This document shows, piece by piece, positions 1-11,109 of a DNA stretch of 64,000 bases (the stretch's first letter is position 1; each line of letters starts with the position of its first letter). The stretch is from Nocardia asteroides. Its GTDB lineage: Bacteria > Actinomycetota > Actinomycetes > Mycobacteriales > Mycobacteriaceae. The stretch spans positions 3,100,001-3,164,000 of the forward strand of contig CP082844.1 in NCBI GenBank assembly GCA_019930625.1, in the 5' to 3' direction. The position numbers and the translations under genes were made by a program. A model generated the notes under the pieces. The model did not search any database. It was not told the origin of the DNA and saw only the letters and a list, made by a program, of their open reading frames with translations.

Positions 1-1398
1 CTGGGTGATCAGCCGAGTCGGGCTGGTAGCCGTGCGGGGGAGCACCGCGTGACCGAGGCCGCGGTAGCGGTCTTCGGCGAGCGCGAGCGCGATCGGCAGC
101 GCCAGACCCGGCACCAGCCACCACCACGGCGAAAAACGCTCGCCCGCGAGCAGCACGTAAGCCATCACCGCGGCGACGAGGACGACCGGCGCGAGCGCGC
201 GGGTATGCCTGCGCCGCCGCGCGGACGGACCATGGGTGAGCAATGGCGTGCTGCCGGGTGCGAGGACAGCGTCCGCGCCGGTGGGCACCGCGCCTGACCG
301 GACGGCGATGTCGTCGTCGCTCACCTCGCCGGGGGCGAGCAGATGGCCGAGAGTGTGCTCGACAGCGCGCCGCGGGGCTTGCGGGAGGATCTTCTGCCTC
401 GGTTTCTCCCCGGTCATGATCGCTTCTAGTTCGGCGCCGCCCGCCAGGCGTAGCAGCAGCGGTTCCTTGACCGTCGCTCCGCGCAGCCGCGCCCGATCGA
501 GGGTGATCTGGCGGGTGGTGAACAGGCCGTGGCGCAGGTGGAGGGTCTTGCCGTCGTCGCGGACGCGCAGCCCGAAATAGGTGGTCAGATAGTGTGCGCA
601 CGCGGCGGCGCTGACCACCAGCACGATGGCGCACAGCAGCGCGGCCCCGGCGAGCACGAGGACGAGCGCGCCGCCGTCCTCCACGTCGTGCACCGCGTCC
701 GACCGGAATACGACCTCGCCGAGCCCGTATTGCAATGCGAGACCGACGATCGGAGCGATGATCGCGAACCCGGTCAGCGACAGCGGAGCGTAGCGCACCC
801 ACGCGGGACTCCAGTGCCCGATCTCGCGCGCCCGGGTTCGCGTTGTAGCGAATCCACCGGACGTGTTCTGCTGCAACGTCTTTTGAAGCTCGGGCACATC
901 CGCGCGGTCCGCCGTATGGGCGAGCAGCGCGGCGCGCAACGGCGGTACGACCCGGGCGTTCAAGGCGTCGAGCTTGAACCGTTCACCCGAATCCGCTTGC
1001 TGGCCGGTCCCGATCGCCAGCACCGCCAGCCCGAGAACCCGGTGCAGCAGGTCCGCTTCGATGTCCACCGAGCGGATCCGCGATCGCGGCACCGAGAGTC
1101 TCTTGCGTTCCAGCAGCCCGGTACGCAACTCGACGTGCGTGGGCCCGACCCGGTACGTCGTGGTGAACCAGCGGGTCAGCGCGAACCCGACGATCAGTAC
1201 GACCGGGATGACGCTCCACACATGGTTGCCGCTGCTGGTGCCGAGGATCACCGAACCGACGAGCACCGGGATGAACTTCACCACCTCGGTGATCGGATGG
1301 ACCAGCAGCATCCGCTTGTCGAGCCGCTGCCACGGCTGCTCGGCCTGCGCGGCGCCCGGCTCGCGCGTGCCATCGCCCGCCGCCGGCTCGCCGCTCAC
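1..1398 (-). CDS. PH domain-containing membrane protein (YdbT-like), C-terminus cut by window edge
   Basis: The reading frame is open from GTG at 1398 to base 1, so 466 residues are visible and the stop lies outside. It resembles YdbT-type proteins: hydrophobic segments (around residues 35-55 and again in the middle and near the window edge) alternate with bacterial PH (bPH2) domains, one with the motif VELRTGLLERKRLSVPRSRI near residues 89-108. The GTG overlaps the TGA of the preceding PH gene (GTGA), so the two are translationally coupled. Role unknown; members of this family are membrane proteins often encoded in pairs. No ATG start is needed; an in-frame ATG lies about 29 codons further in but has weaker context. 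Confidence 0.8.
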   Translation of the reverse strand, partial: MSGEPAAGDGTREPGAAQAEQPWQRLDKRMLLVHPITEVVKFIPVLVGSVILGTSSGNHVWSVIPVVLIVGFALTRWFTTTYRVGPTHVELRTGLLERKRLSVPRSRIRSVDIEADLLHRVLGLAVLAIGTGQQADSGERFKLDALNARVVPPLRAALLAHTADRADVPELQKTLQQNTSGGFATTRTRAREIGHWSPAWVRYAPLSLTGFAIIAPIVGLALQYGLGEVVFRSDAVHDVEDGGALVLVLAGAALLCAIVLVVSAAACAHYLTTYFGLRVRDDGKTLHLRHGLFTTRQITLDRARLRGATVKEPLLLRLAGGAELEAIMTGEKPRQKILPQAPRRAVEHTLGHLLAPGEVSDDDIAVRSGAVPTGADAVLAPGSTPLLTHGPSARRRRHTRALAPVVLVAAVMAYVLLAGERFSPWWWLVPGLALPIALALAEDRYRGLGHAVLPRTATSPTRLITQ

Positions 1399-1892
1399 GT
1401 CGCGTCTCCGCGATGCTGGGCGGCGATCCGGGTCAACCGCGTCACGGTTTCCTCGGCGACCGGCAGATCGAGCGCGCCGATCTGGACCGCGCCCGCGGAG
1501 GACGCGGTGGTCACGGTGACGGTCGCCAGGCCGAGCAGGCGCTCGAGCGGTCCGCGCTCGGTGTCGACGGTCTGCACCCGCGAGATCGGCGCGACCCGGC
1601 TCTCCTGGGTGAGCCAGCCGACCCGGGTGTAGACCGCCTCGTCGGTGACCTCCCAGCGGTGCACAGCGTAGCGCCACCAGGGCGCCACGCCGATGTTCAC
1701 CGCCGCAGGCACGAGCGCGACCAGGAAGAACCCGAGCTGCCAACCGCGGTGCCCGGAGTCGAGCGCCACCCAGACCAGCAGCGCCGCGAACGGGATCGCC
1801 CAGGCCAGCGCGGCCTGCGCAGTCCACAGGAGCCGGGCCTTCGGACTGGGACGCCAGGCCGGATCGGCCATGATCGTGCGCGGCTGCGACAT
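1395..1892 (-). CDS. PH domain-containing protein (YdbS-like)
   Basis: 165 residues. Two hydrophobic segments near the N-terminus (about residues 22-45 and 50-68) precede one bacterial PH (bPH2/DUF304-type) domain with WRYAVHRWEVTDEAVYTRVG and SRVAPISRVQTVDTERG, typical of the YdbS family. It is the first gene of a two-gene unit with the longer YdbT-like protein, overlapping it by four bases. The start at 1892 is the longest ATG; a second ATG lies seven codons in (1871) and neither has a clear Shine-Dalgarno sequence. Function in the cell envelope is not established. Confidence 0.85.
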   Translation of the reverse strand: MSQPRTIMADPAWRPSPKARLLWTAQAALAWAIPFAALLVWVALDSGHRGWQLGFFLVALVPAAVNIGVAPWWRYAVHRWEVTDEAVYTRVGWLTQESRVAPISRVQTVDTERGPLERLLGLATVTVTTASSAGAVQIGALDLPVAEETVTRLTRIAAQHRGDAT

Positions 1893-2348
1893 GCAGCCAT
1901 GTTTGCACGACGACGTGGCCGCTGTCGCAGGTAATCGTCAGCGGCTCACGTGGATCTCCCGCGACTCCGACGGCGGGTACGAGGCGCCCGACCAGCCATG
2001 GGCAGGAATGCAATTCGCCTTGGTCGCAATGGTTTCGGGCTGGTCGAGACTCCCTGGCGCATGCGACGGCACGATCACAGGAGGTATCACACCCCACGGG
2101 ATCGCAGAACGCACGTCCACCCGAACGAGGACGGTCGACTCGGCGGTGCTCACCGAGGCCGGTGCCGATGGCCGAGCGCGGGCACCGCGCCGTGCCCTGG
2201 AATAGGCCCGGGCATCCCGCAGTTGTCAACGCTCAACGGCGCCCGTGTCCATCGCGAGCGCCGTGTGAGCGGAGTGTTCGCCCGCGCGGCTGGTCCGCTT
2301 CGCCTCACTGTGGAGCACTGGAGGGAGACAGTTCCGGATGTGTAGCGC
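1893..2348. other. Intergenic region between PH genes and fbiC
   Basis: About 450 bases between divergent genes. Several overlapping reading frames exist on both strands, but none has a recognisable domain or ribosome site, and their composition fits shadow frames. The region presumably holds the promoters of the PH pair and of fbiC; no convincing TANNNT/-35 pair could be fixed for either. Confidence 0.4.
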
Positions 2349-4964
2349 ATGATCGAGGGCGTGACCGACCTACCGAACCCGAGCGTTCCGTCCGCGCCGC
2401 CCAGTCCATCGGCCATGCGCCGGGCGCTGCGCAGGGCCCGCGACGGTGTCACGTTGAACGTGGACGAGGCCGCGGTGCTGCTGCACGCGACGGGTGACGA
2501 TCTCGCCGACCTCTGTCGCAGCGCCGCCCGGGTGCGCGACGCCGGCCTGGCGTCCGCGGGCCGTCCGAAGACGATCAGTTATTCCCGCAACGTCTTCATC
2601 CCGCTGACGCGGCTGTGCCGGGACAAATGCCACTACTGCACCTTCGTCACGGTGCCGGGCAAACTGCGCGCCGAGGGCAAGGGAATGTTCCTCGAACCCG
2701 ACGAGGTGCTCGACATCGCGCGGCGCGGCGCGGCGCTCGGCTGCAAGGAGGCGCTGTTCACGCTGGGTGACCGGCCCGAGGATCGCTGGCCGGAGGCCGC
2801 GCAGTGGCTGGACGAGCGCGGCTACGACTCCACGCTGGACTACCTGCGCGCCGTATCGATCATGGTGCTGGAGGAGACCGGTCTGCTGCCGCACCTGAAC
2901 CCGGGCGTGATGTCGTGGGAGGAGATCGCGCGGCTCAAGCCGGTGGCGCAGTCCATGGGCATGATGCTGGAGACCACCGCGACCCGGTTGTTCACCGAGA
3001 AGGGCAACTGCCACTACGGCAGCCCGGACAAGGACCCCGCGGTGCGGCTGCGCGCCATCACCGACGCGGGCAGGCTCTCGGTGCCCTACACCACCGGCAT
3101 CCTGGTCGGCATCGGTGAGACGATGGCGGAGCGGGCCGAGTCGATTATGGCGATTCGCAAGCAGCACAAGGCTTTCGGACACATCCAGGAAGTCATCATC
3201 CAGAACTTCCGCGCCAAGGACGACACCGCCATGCGGGACGTGCCGGACGCGGGCCTGGAGGAATTCCTCGCCACCATCGCCGTCACCCGCGTCCTGCTCG
3301 GACCGGACGTGCCGGTGCAGGCGCCGCCGAACCTGGTCTCGCACGCCGAGTGCCGCGCGCTGATCGAGGCGGGCATCGACGACTGGGGCGGCGTCTCCCC
3401 GGTGACGCCCGATCACGTGAACCCGGAACGGCCGTGGCCGAATCTGGACACGCTGCGGGAGATCACCGAGGCGGCGGGCTATCAGCTGGTCGAGCGGACC
3501 TCCGCGCACCCGAAGTACGTGCGCGCGGGCAACCCGTGGGTCGATCCGCGGATCGGCGCGCACGTCGCGGCGCTCACCGACCCGGCCACCGGGCTGGCGA
3601 AGTCGGGCGCTGTGCCGGTCGGCCTGCCCTGGCAGGAACCGGACGAGTCCTGGGAGTCGGCCGGGCGCGTGGACCTCAACACCGCCATCGACACCGAGGG
3701 CCGCAACACAGAGCACCGCAGTGACGCGGCGCTCGGGCAGGAGGTCGTCGGCGCCTTCGGCGACTGGGACACCATCCGCGAACAGGCCCGCGATCTCGCC
3801 GTCACGACGCCGCAGCGGCTGGACGGCGACGTGCTGGCCGCGTTGCGCTCCGCCGAACGCGATCCGGCCGGGCTCAGCGACGCCGAGTACCTCGCGCTGG
3901 CCACCGCCGACGGCGTCGAGCTGGACGCGGTCGCCGCGCTGGCCGATCAGTTGCGCCGCGACACCGTCGGCGACGATGTCACCTACGTGGTCAACCGGAA
4001 CATCAACTTCACCAACATCTGCTACACCGGGTGCCGGTTCTGCGCGTTCGCCCAGCGCAAGGGCGACGCGGACGCGTTCACGCTCAGCACCGACGAGGTC
4101 GCCGACCGAGCCTGGGAGGCGCACGTCGACGGCGCGACCGAGGTGTGCATGCAGGGCGGCATCGACCCCGACCTGCCGGTTACCGGCTACGCGGACCTGG
4201 TGCGGGCGGTCAAACAGCGGGTGCCCTCGATGCACGTGCACGCGTTCAGCCCGATGGAGATCGTCAACGGCGCCTCACGCGGCGGCCAGAGCGTCCGGGA
4301 CTGGCTGGTCGCGCTGAAGGAGGCCGGCCTGGACACCATTCCCGGCACCGCCGCGGAGATCCTGGACGACGAGGTGCGCTGGGTGCTCACCAAGGGCAAA
4401 CTGCCCACCTCGGCGTGGATCGACGTGATCACCACCGCGCATCAGGTGGGCCTCCGCTCCAGCTCGACGATGATGTACGGCCACGTGGACAACCCCGAGC
4501 ACTGGGTCGGGCATCTGCGGGTGCTGCGCGGAATCCAGGACGAGACCGGCGGCTTCACCGAATTCGTGCTGTTGCCGTTCGTGCACCAGAGCGCGCCGCT
4601 GTACCTGGCGGGCGCGGCTCGGCCGGGGCCGACCAACCGGGACAACCGCGCCGCGCACGCGCTGGCCAGGATCATGCTGCACGGCCGCATCCACAACATC
4701 CAGACCAGCTGGGTCAAGCTCGGCACCACCGGCACCCGGGTGATGCTCAACAGCGGCGCCAACGATCTCGGCGGTACGCTGATGGAGGAGACCATCTCCC
4801 GGATGGCCGGCTCGCAGCACGGCTCGGCTAAGACCGTCGCCGAACTGGTCGAGATCGCCGCCGGTATCGGGCGACCGGCGCGGGAGCGGACGACGACCTA
4901 CGGCGTCCCGCAGCACAAGAGCCCGTCCGCCTCTCCGGGTCTCCAGGCAGTCCTGGTCAGGTGA
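2349..4964 (+). CDS. fbiC: FO synthase, fused CofG-CofH (F420 biosynthesis)
   Basis: 871 residues, matching mycobacterial FbiC (about 856). This bifunctional radical SAM enzyme makes the deazaflavin FO from tyrosine and 5-amino-6-ribitylamino-uracil, the committed step to coenzyme F420. Both [4Fe-4S]/SAM motifs are intact: C90-x3-C94-x2-C97 (CRDKCHYC) in the CofG half and C558-x3-C562-x2-C565 (CYTGCRFC) in the CofH half. The CofH half retains the conserved [10 protein letters not shown] and [15 protein letters not shown] blocks. The gene stands alone; a split-barrel protein of an F420-using family lies 8.6 kb downstream. Start at ATG 2349; the first about 20 residues are poorly conserved, so GTG 2361 is also possible. 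Confidence 0.97.
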   Translation: MIEGVTDLPNPSVPSAPPSPSAMRRALRRARDGVTLNVDEAAVLLHATGDDLADLCRSAARVRDAGLASAGRPKTISYSRNVFIPLTRLCRDKCHYCTFVTVPGKLRAEGKGMFLEPDEVLDIARRGAALGCKEALFTLGDRPEDRWPEAAQWLDERGYDSTLDYLRAVSIMVLEETGLLPHLNPGVMSWEEIARLKPVAQSMGMMLETTATRLFTEKGNCHYGSPDKDPAVRLRAITDAGRLSVPYTTGILVGIGETMAERAESIMAIRKQHKAFGHIQEVIIQNFRAKDDTAMRDVPDAGLEEFLATIAVTRVLLGPDVPVQAPPNLVSHAECRALIEAGIDDWGGVSPVTPDHVNPERPWPNLDTLREITEAAGYQLVERTSAHPKYVRAGNPWVDPRIGAHVAALTDPATGLAKSGAVPVGLPWQEPDESWESAGRVDLNTAIDTEGRNTEHRSDAALGQEVVGAFGDWDTIREQARDLAVTTPQRLDGDVLAALRSAERDPAGLSDAEYLALATADGVELDAVAALADQLRRDTVGDDVTYVVNRNINFTNICYTGCRFCAFAQRKGDADAFTLSTDEVADRAWEAHVDGATEVCMQGGIDPDLPVTGYADLVRAVKQRVPSMHVHAFSPMEIVNGASRGGQSVRDWLVALKEAGLDTIPGTAAEILDDEVRWVLTKGKLPTSAWIDVITTAHQVGLRSSSTMMYGHVDNPEHWVGHLRVLRGIQDETGGFTEFVLLPFVHQSAPLYLAGAARPGPTNRDNRAAHALARIMLHGRIHNIQTSWVKLGTTGTRVMLNSGANDLGGTLMEETISRMAGSQHGSAKTVAELVEIAAGIGRPARERTTTYGVPQHKSPSASPGLQAVLVR

Positions 4965-5312
4965 CGTTCAGGTCTGGGTGCCGCCCGAGTCACCGATATG
5001 TCGGCGGGCCACCCCAGGACCGGTACCGGCGACGACGATAGTTTCCGGCCCGCGGTGCGATCGGGTTTCCGGTCCTCCGCGGGCATCGGGTGACCGGCGC
5101 AATGACGGGCCGGCTCTCGCCACGCTCCGGGACGACCTCGTACAACGTGGCGACCACCGCGTACGCCAGGTGGCGGAGTGGAAATCGGCCGTCGCGGCGG
5201 CGTGCGCGATACCGGAAGTTAGGGCAGGCTGACCAGTAGTAACGTGGGGTGCCGGGATAGGGTTTCGCCGGGCGGACTATCCCGCAGGCGAGGACAGACT
5301 AGGAGAGCGGCA
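4965..5312. other. Intergenic region fbiC-fdxC
   Basis: About 350 bases with no supportable gene. Bases 5168-5190 resemble the D-arm start of a class II tRNA, but no T-arm follows. The end of the region supplies the Shine-Dalgarno AGGAGAG (5301-5307) for the ferredoxin gene. Confidence 0.4.
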
Positions 5313-5636
5313 GTGCCGTACATCATCGCTGAACCGTGCGTTGACGTGAAGGACAAGGCATGCATCGAGGAATGCCCCGTGGACTGCATCTACGAGGGTG
5401 GTCGCATGCTGTACATCCATCCCGACGAATGCGTGGACTGTGGTGCATGTGAGCCGGTGTGCCCGGTGGAGGCGATCTTCTACGAAGACGACACCCCGGA
5501 CCAGTGGGGCGGATACGTGAACGCCAACGTCGACTTCTTCGACGAGCTGGGCTCGCCCGGCGGCGCCACCAAGGTCGGCAAGGTCGACTACGACCCGCCG
5601 TTCATCAAGGAACTGCCCCCGATGGCGAGTGAGTGA
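5313..5636 (+). CDS. fdxC: 7Fe ferredoxin (FdxA/FdxC type)
   Basis: 107 residues. Cysteines at 9, 17, 21, 25 and 40, 43, 46, 50 give the pattern of a seven-iron ferredoxin with one [3Fe-4S] and one [4Fe-4S] cluster (CVDCGACEPVCPVEA). It is a small cytoplasmic electron carrier. GTG 5313 was chosen because AGGAGAG lies six bases upstream and the protein then starts with the canonical PYIIAEPCVDVKD. Its last codons overlap the start of dapC (GTG within the stop region), so the two are coupled, as in mycobacteria (Rv1177-Rv1178). Physiological partner unknown from sequence. Confidence 0.97.
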   Translation: MPYIIAEPCVDVKDKACIEECPVDCIYEGGRMLYIHPDECVDCGACEPVCPVEAIFYEDDTPDQWGGYVNANVDFFDELGSPGGATKVGKVDYDPPFIKELPPMASE

Positions 5637-6754
5637 GCCCTGACGTGTCACCGCGTGGCCGGGTCAGCAGTCTGCTGCCCGATTTTCCCTGGGACACCAT
5701 CGCCTCGGTGAAGGCGCGAGCGGCCGCTCACCCCGGCGGAATAGTCGACCTGTCCGTCGGCACTCCGGTCGACCCGGTCGACCCGCTGATCCGGACGGCG
5801 CTGAACTCCGTCGCCGCGGTCCCCGGATACCCGACCACGCATGGCACCCCCGAGCTCCGCGCGGCCGCGGTCGACGCGCTGAAGCGGCGCTACGGGATCA
5901 CCGGACTCGAACCCGCGGCCGTGCTGCCCGCGATCGGCACCAAGGAGCTGATCGCGGGCTTGCCGCGGCTGCTCGGCCTCGGCTCGGGCGACCTGGTCGT
6001 CATCCCCGAGGTCGCCTATCCCACTTACGAGGTCGGCGCACTTCTGGCGGGCGCGCAGGTGCTGCGCGCCGACGGATTGACCCGCCTCGGCCCGCAGAAT
6101 CCCGCGCTGATCTACGTGAACTCGCCCTCCAACCCGACCGGCCGGGTACTCGGCGTCGATCATCTGCGCAAGGTGGTCGCCTTCGCACGGGAGCGCGGCG
6201 CGATCGTCGCCTCCGACGAGTGCTACCTGGGATTGACGTGGGAGGGTCGCGCTGTCTCCTTGCTCGACCCGGAGGTGTGCGAAGGCGACCACACCAACCT
6301 GCTGGCCGTGCATTCGCTGTCCAAGACCTCCAACCTGGCCAGCTACCGTGCCGGTTTCGTGGCGGGTGACCCGGAGCTGATCGCCGAGCTGCTCGAGGTG
6401 CGCAAGCACGCGGGCATGATGGTGCCGTTCCCGATCCAGGCCGCGATGACGGCCGCCCTCAGCGACGACGCGCACGAGGCGCGCCAGCGTGAGCGGTACC
6501 GGGCCCGGCGCGAAGTGTTGCGAAACGCGCTGGAGCGAGCCGGTTTCCGGATCGATCACTCCGAGGCGGGCCTGTATCTGTGGTCGACGCGCGGCGAGCC
6601 GTGCCGGACCACTTTGGACTGGCTGGCCGACCGCGGCGTCCTCGCCGCTCCCGGCGACTTCTACGGTCCCGGCGCGAGCGAGCACGTACGGATCGCGCTG
6701 ACCGCGACGGACGAGCGGATCGCTGCGGCGGCCGAGCGGCTGGCCGCGGGCTGA
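5633..6754 (+). CDS. dapC: N-succinyldiaminopimelate aminotransferase
   Basis: 373 residues, fold-type I PLP aminotransferase. Converts N-succinyl-2-amino-6-ketopimelate to N-succinyl-LL-diaminopimelate in the DAP/lysine pathway, supplying peptidoglycan. The PLP lysine is K231 in HSLSKTSNLASYRAGF; NSPSNPTGRV and the SDECYLGLTWEG block supply other cofactor contacts. GTG 5633 overlaps the ferredoxin stop by four bases; an in-frame GTG four codons later is an alternative. dapD and dapE, whose products act on the steps either side, lie about 13-15 kb downstream. Confidence 0.93.
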   Translation: MSPDVSPRGRVSSLLPDFPWDTIASVKARAAAHPGGIVDLSVGTPVDPVDPLIRTALNSVAAVPGYPTTHGTPELRAAAVDALKRRYGITGLEPAAVLPAIGTKELIAGLPRLLGLGSGDLVVIPEVAYPTYEVGALLAGAQVLRADGLTRLGPQNPALIYVNSPSNPTGRVLGVDHLRKVVAFARERGAIVASDECYLGLTWEGRAVSLLDPEVCEGDHTNLLAVHSLSKTSNLASYRAGFVAGDPELIAELLEVRKHAGMMVPFPIQAAMTAALSDDAHEARQRERYRARREVLRNALERAGFRIDHSEAGLYLWSTRGEPCRTTLDWLADRGVLAAPGDFYGPGASEHVRIALTATDERIAAAAERLAAG

Positions 6755-6891
6755 CCCCCGGGAACGTTTCGCACGAGCGCGGCACCTCGAATAGGGCGGG
6801 CCGACGGCACCGGCGACGGGCTGCTCGATTCCACGGCCATCCGGGTGTGTCGGCGTCCGCGCGCGCCCGGCCCGGAGGGCTAGCCTGAGGT

Positions 6892-8529
<1,638 letters not shown>

Positions 8530-8540
8530 GGTAGGTAGCT

Positions 8541-9407
8541 CTACACCAGCGGCTTTCCCCGCCGCAACCGCCTGCGCAGATCGAACAGGTAGGCGTTGAG
8601 CGGGAACATCCGTGCCGATCGGGGCAGTCGCCGATGCACCGCCCCGATCGTCCGCAGCAGCCGGTCTACGCGGCGCTGGTCGCGGTCGGTCCAGGTCATG
8701 CCCATCTCCTCGCGCAGGTGCTGCGGGAGCAGGCCGGTGACGATGAACCGCTGCAGCCCGGCGAAGGCGACCCGCACAGGTCGCGGCATCATCTTCAGGT
8801 CGATCAGACCGTTGAAGTAGTCCCGCAACTCCGGCTCGATGCCGCGCTGCTTCAAGTTCTCGTTCCAGTACCGCTGGAATTCCGCGCGATTCGCCGGCCA
8901 CATCTCCGGCCGCATCTGCAAGGTGGTGCCCAGCCGCGCGGCGTAGCTGTAGAAGGCGTCCGCGGTGGCGGCGTCCATCGGGCCGTGCATCCGGGTGTAG
9001 AGATCATCGATGCCCCAGTAGAGGCAGGCGGCGACCCACAGCTGCAGGTTCGGGTCGAAGGCGTTGTACTTCACCGGGCTCGCCGGGGTGGAGCGCACCG
9101 AACGGTGCGATCCGTTGACCGCCTCGCGGTATGCGTCGCGTTCGGCATCCGATCCGAGCAGCGCGACGGCGATATAGGTCAGCGTGGTGCGTAACCGTTT
9201 GATCGGGTGCAGGGTGACCTTGCCGCTGTCGACGGTGCTTTCCAGGACACCGCGCCCGACCGGGCGCAGGCTCAGCTGCATGATGACGTTGGCGGCGCCG
9301 CCGAGGAATGCGGCGATGCCGTCGACGTACTCGCCGACCGTCTCCGGTGTGAGAGGCCGGCTCGGGTCCGGCTCGTGCTCGGCGGTGCGCAGCGGGGCGG
9401 TCATCAT
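8541..9407 (-). CDS. MpaB-type oxygenase (DUF2236), copy 1
   Basis: 288 residues from ATG 9407. Belongs to the ER-bound oxygenase MpaB/rubber-oxygenase catalytic family (DUF2236), heme-dependent in studied members; substrate here unknown. Family blocks include HPIKRLRTTLTY, YNAFDPNLQLWVAACLYWG, LYTRMHGPMDAATADAFY and TGLLPQHLREEMGMTW. The leader CGAGGTCGATGATGACC is identical to that of the second copy (11110-11964), and its Shine-Dalgarno (GAGG) fixes the start at 9407, not the further upstream ATG 9446. An inverted repeat between this gene and the divergent TetR gene is a likely operator. By eye about two thirds of residues match copy 2. Confidence 0.88.
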   Translation of the reverse strand: MMTAPLRTAEHEPDPSRPLTPETVGEYVDGIAAFLGGAANVIMQLSLRPVGRGVLESTVDSGKVTLHPIKRLRTTLTYIAVALLGSDAERDAYREAVNGSHRSVRSTPASPVKYNAFDPNLQLWVAACLYWGIDDLYTRMHGPMDAATADAFYSYAARLGTTLQMRPEMWPANRAEFQRYWNENLKQRGIEPELRDYFNGLIDLKMMPRPVRVAFAGLQRFIVTGLLPQHLREEMGMTWTDRDQRRVDRLLRTIGAVHRRLPRSARMFPLNAYLFDLRRRLRRGKPLV

Positions 9408-9447
9408 CGACCTCGTCTTTCGTTTCCGCCCGATCCAGAGAATCAAG

Positions 9448-9480
9448 CGATGAGAAGATTATTCATCAACTTTCTCATCG
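9448..9480. promoter_or_regulatory. Inverted repeat, candidate TetR operator 1
   Basis: CGATGAGAA (9448-9456) and TTCTCATCG (9472-9480) form a perfect 9-base inverted repeat with a 15-base spacer. The core TGAGAA-N15-TTCTCA recurs before the second MpaB gene. On the minus strand a TTGACA box (9497-9492) lies 17 bases before GAAAGT (9474-9469), so a protein bound here would cover the probable -10 of the MpaB gene. The site lies between this gene and the divergent tetR. Confidence 0.6.
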
Positions 9481-9571
9481 ACTCGAAGAGCTGTCAATCA
9501 GCGTGAGGGTCTGTGACGATATGCAATGCTGAAAGCGTCATCGTTTCGCTGTCGCGGATAGGGGTTGAAGC

Positions 9572-10204
9572 ATGGCCAGGCTGACCAGACTGCTGCCGCT
9601 CGTGCGCAGCGCCGCCCCGGAGGATCGCAACCAGACGCGGGTCCTGGACGCGGCGCTGCTGGCGTTCCTGGACTTCGGTATCAAGCGCACCAGCATGGTC
9701 GAGGTCGCGCGGCGCGGCGGATTGTCCCTGGCCACCCTCTATCGCCGCTTCGCGAGCAAGACCGATCTGATCAAGGCCGTCGGGCTGCGGCAGACCCGCG
9801 AGTTCATCGAGGAGGTCGACGCCGCGCTCCAGCGCCAGGTCGACCGGGACGCGAGCGCCGAGGAGCAGATCATCGAACTGTTCGCGGCGTTCATCAACGG
9901 ACTGCGCGGCAATCAGCTGATCCACCGGCTGCTGGCCACCGAACCCGAGCTCGTGCTGCCCTATCTCACCACGCAGGGTGCCCCGGTTATCGAGCTCGGC
10001 CGTGATTACCTCGCCGAGTTCATCACCCGCTTGCAGCGCGAAGGCAAGCTGCCGCAATACGATCCGGAGCCCTTGGCCGAGATGATCGCCCGCACCGCGC
10101 TCTCACTGGCGCTGACCCCGCAGACCGTCATCCCGCTCGGCGACGACGCGTCGATCCGGCAGTTCGCGCGCGACCACGTGGTGGTGTCGTTCCGGGTGCC
10201 TTAG
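9572..10204 (+). CDS. TetR/AcrR family regulator
   Basis: 210 residues. N-terminal TetR HTH at about residues 24-70 (DFGIKRTSMVEVARRGGLSL, then ATLYRRFASKTDLIKAV), followed by a helical ligand-binding region. Divergent from MpaB copy 1, with the 9448-9480 inverted repeat between them; the same operator core sits before MpaB copy 2. The simplest reading is a local repressor of both oxygenases, inferred from position and shared sites. Start at ATG 9572 with AGGGG ten bases upstream. Stop is six bases from the convergent next gene. Confidence 0.9.
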   Translation: MARLTRLLPLVRSAAPEDRNQTRVLDAALLAFLDFGIKRTSMVEVARRGGLSLATLYRRFASKTDLIKAVGLRQTREFIEEVDAALQRQVDRDASAEEQIIELFAAFINGLRGNQLIHRLLATEPELVLPYLTTQGAPVIELGRDYLAEFITRLQREGKLPQYDPEPLAEMIARTALSLALTPQTVIPLGDDASIRQFARDHVVVSFRVP

Positions 10205-10209
10205 CGGGC

Positions 10210-10926
10210 TCAGCGCTGCCGCGGGGCTCCGGTGATCATCGCCGTGAGGGCGGCCATCACGTCGGCGGTCTGCTCGGCCGCGGTGCCACGGGTGTGCGCG
10301 GTCACCGCGAAACCGGGACCGTAGGACGCCGAGGCGACTTCCGGCTCGCCGAAGTCCGACCAACCCCATTTGGTGCCGAGTACGAACGGCAAGCGGGCGG
10401 TGCCCCAATCCTGCTCGGTGCCGTCGAGCGCGGTCGAACCCGCGGCGGCCATCCATTCGAAGATCGGCGATCCGGGGTCGGTGCGCAGTTTGGCGGCGAG
10501 GAAGTCGGAGACGTCAGCGACGCTGGTCGCCCCCGCGCCCCAGTTGGGGCCGGGGACCGTCGCGGTGAGGCCGTATTCGGCGGCGATGGCGGCGACGGCC
10601 TGGGGGTACTTGGCCTCCATCGTGGTCGCCGCGCCGTCATCGGAATAGCGGATCATTTGCTCGGCTAGGACGCGGTCCTCGGGCGAGCCGTCGCCGTGGC
10701 GCAGGGCGTAGTCGGCCATGAAAAGCTTGGCCAGTGACAGGCTCGAGCGTGACTCGTGTTCGTTCGCCGTGCCCCAGCCGGGGCCGAGCACCGTCCGAAT
10801 GGAGATCGCGGTGCGGGGCGGCACTGCGGCCACTTCGCTTTCGCCGTTCTCGGCACAGGCGACCGGCGCGGAGAGTGCGAGGAACGCTCCGGCGAGCAGC
10901 GCGGTCGCCATCATTCGAAAGCCCAT
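10210..10926 (-). CDS. Secreted serine-hydrolase / class A beta-lactamase-like protein
   Basis: 238 residues. A signal peptide (MGFRMMATALLAGAFLALSA) ends near ACAEN, giving a signal-peptidase-I-type ACA|E site. The mature part keeps order-specific traces of the penicillin-recognising fold: SLAK (SxxK nucleophile motif), RYSDDGAAT in the place of SDN, and GTKWGWSD in the place of KTG. It is shorter than true class A enzymes and an ExxLN omega-loop glutamate is not evident, so beta-lactam hydrolysis should not be assumed. AGGAGGAGAAG directly upstream of ATG 10926 fixes the start. It is flanked by the two MpaB genes. Confidence 0.7.
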   Translation of the reverse strand: MGFRMMATALLAGAFLALSAPVACAENGESEVAAVPPRTAISIRTVLGPGWGTANEHESRSSLSLAKLFMADYALRHGDGSPEDRVLAEQMIRYSDDGAATTMEAKYPQAVAAIAAEYGLTATVPGPNWGAGATSVADVSDFLAAKLRTDPGSPIFEWMAAAGSTALDGTEQDWGTARLPFVLGTKWGWSDFGEPEVASASYGPGFAVTAHTRGTAAEQTADVMAALTAMITGAPRQR

Positions 10927-11109
10927 CTTCTCCTCCTGGCTCGCTGCGGCACGGCATCGGACCGTCGATCGGGACAGCGCCGCGTACGCACGATGGGGCG
11001 TACGTGATTCGGTTGCCCTGCGATTGCTCGAATGAAACGGGTCCGTTGCGCTCGTTCCCGTCCGCCGCGGCCGCTCGAGTCGGATTCGACAACGCGCGGA
11101 GTCGGCCTC

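Noticed and set aside
2370..4241. Long open frame of 623 codons opposite fbiC
   Set aside because: Arg/Val/His-rich shadow frame of a high-GC gene on the other strand; fbiC has complete catalytic motifs.
5168..5235. Possible class II tRNA beginning GGTGGCGGAGTGG
   Set aside because: The D-arm-like start is not followed by an anticodon stem or a T-arm (no GTTCRAnYC), and no acceptor stem pairing was found.
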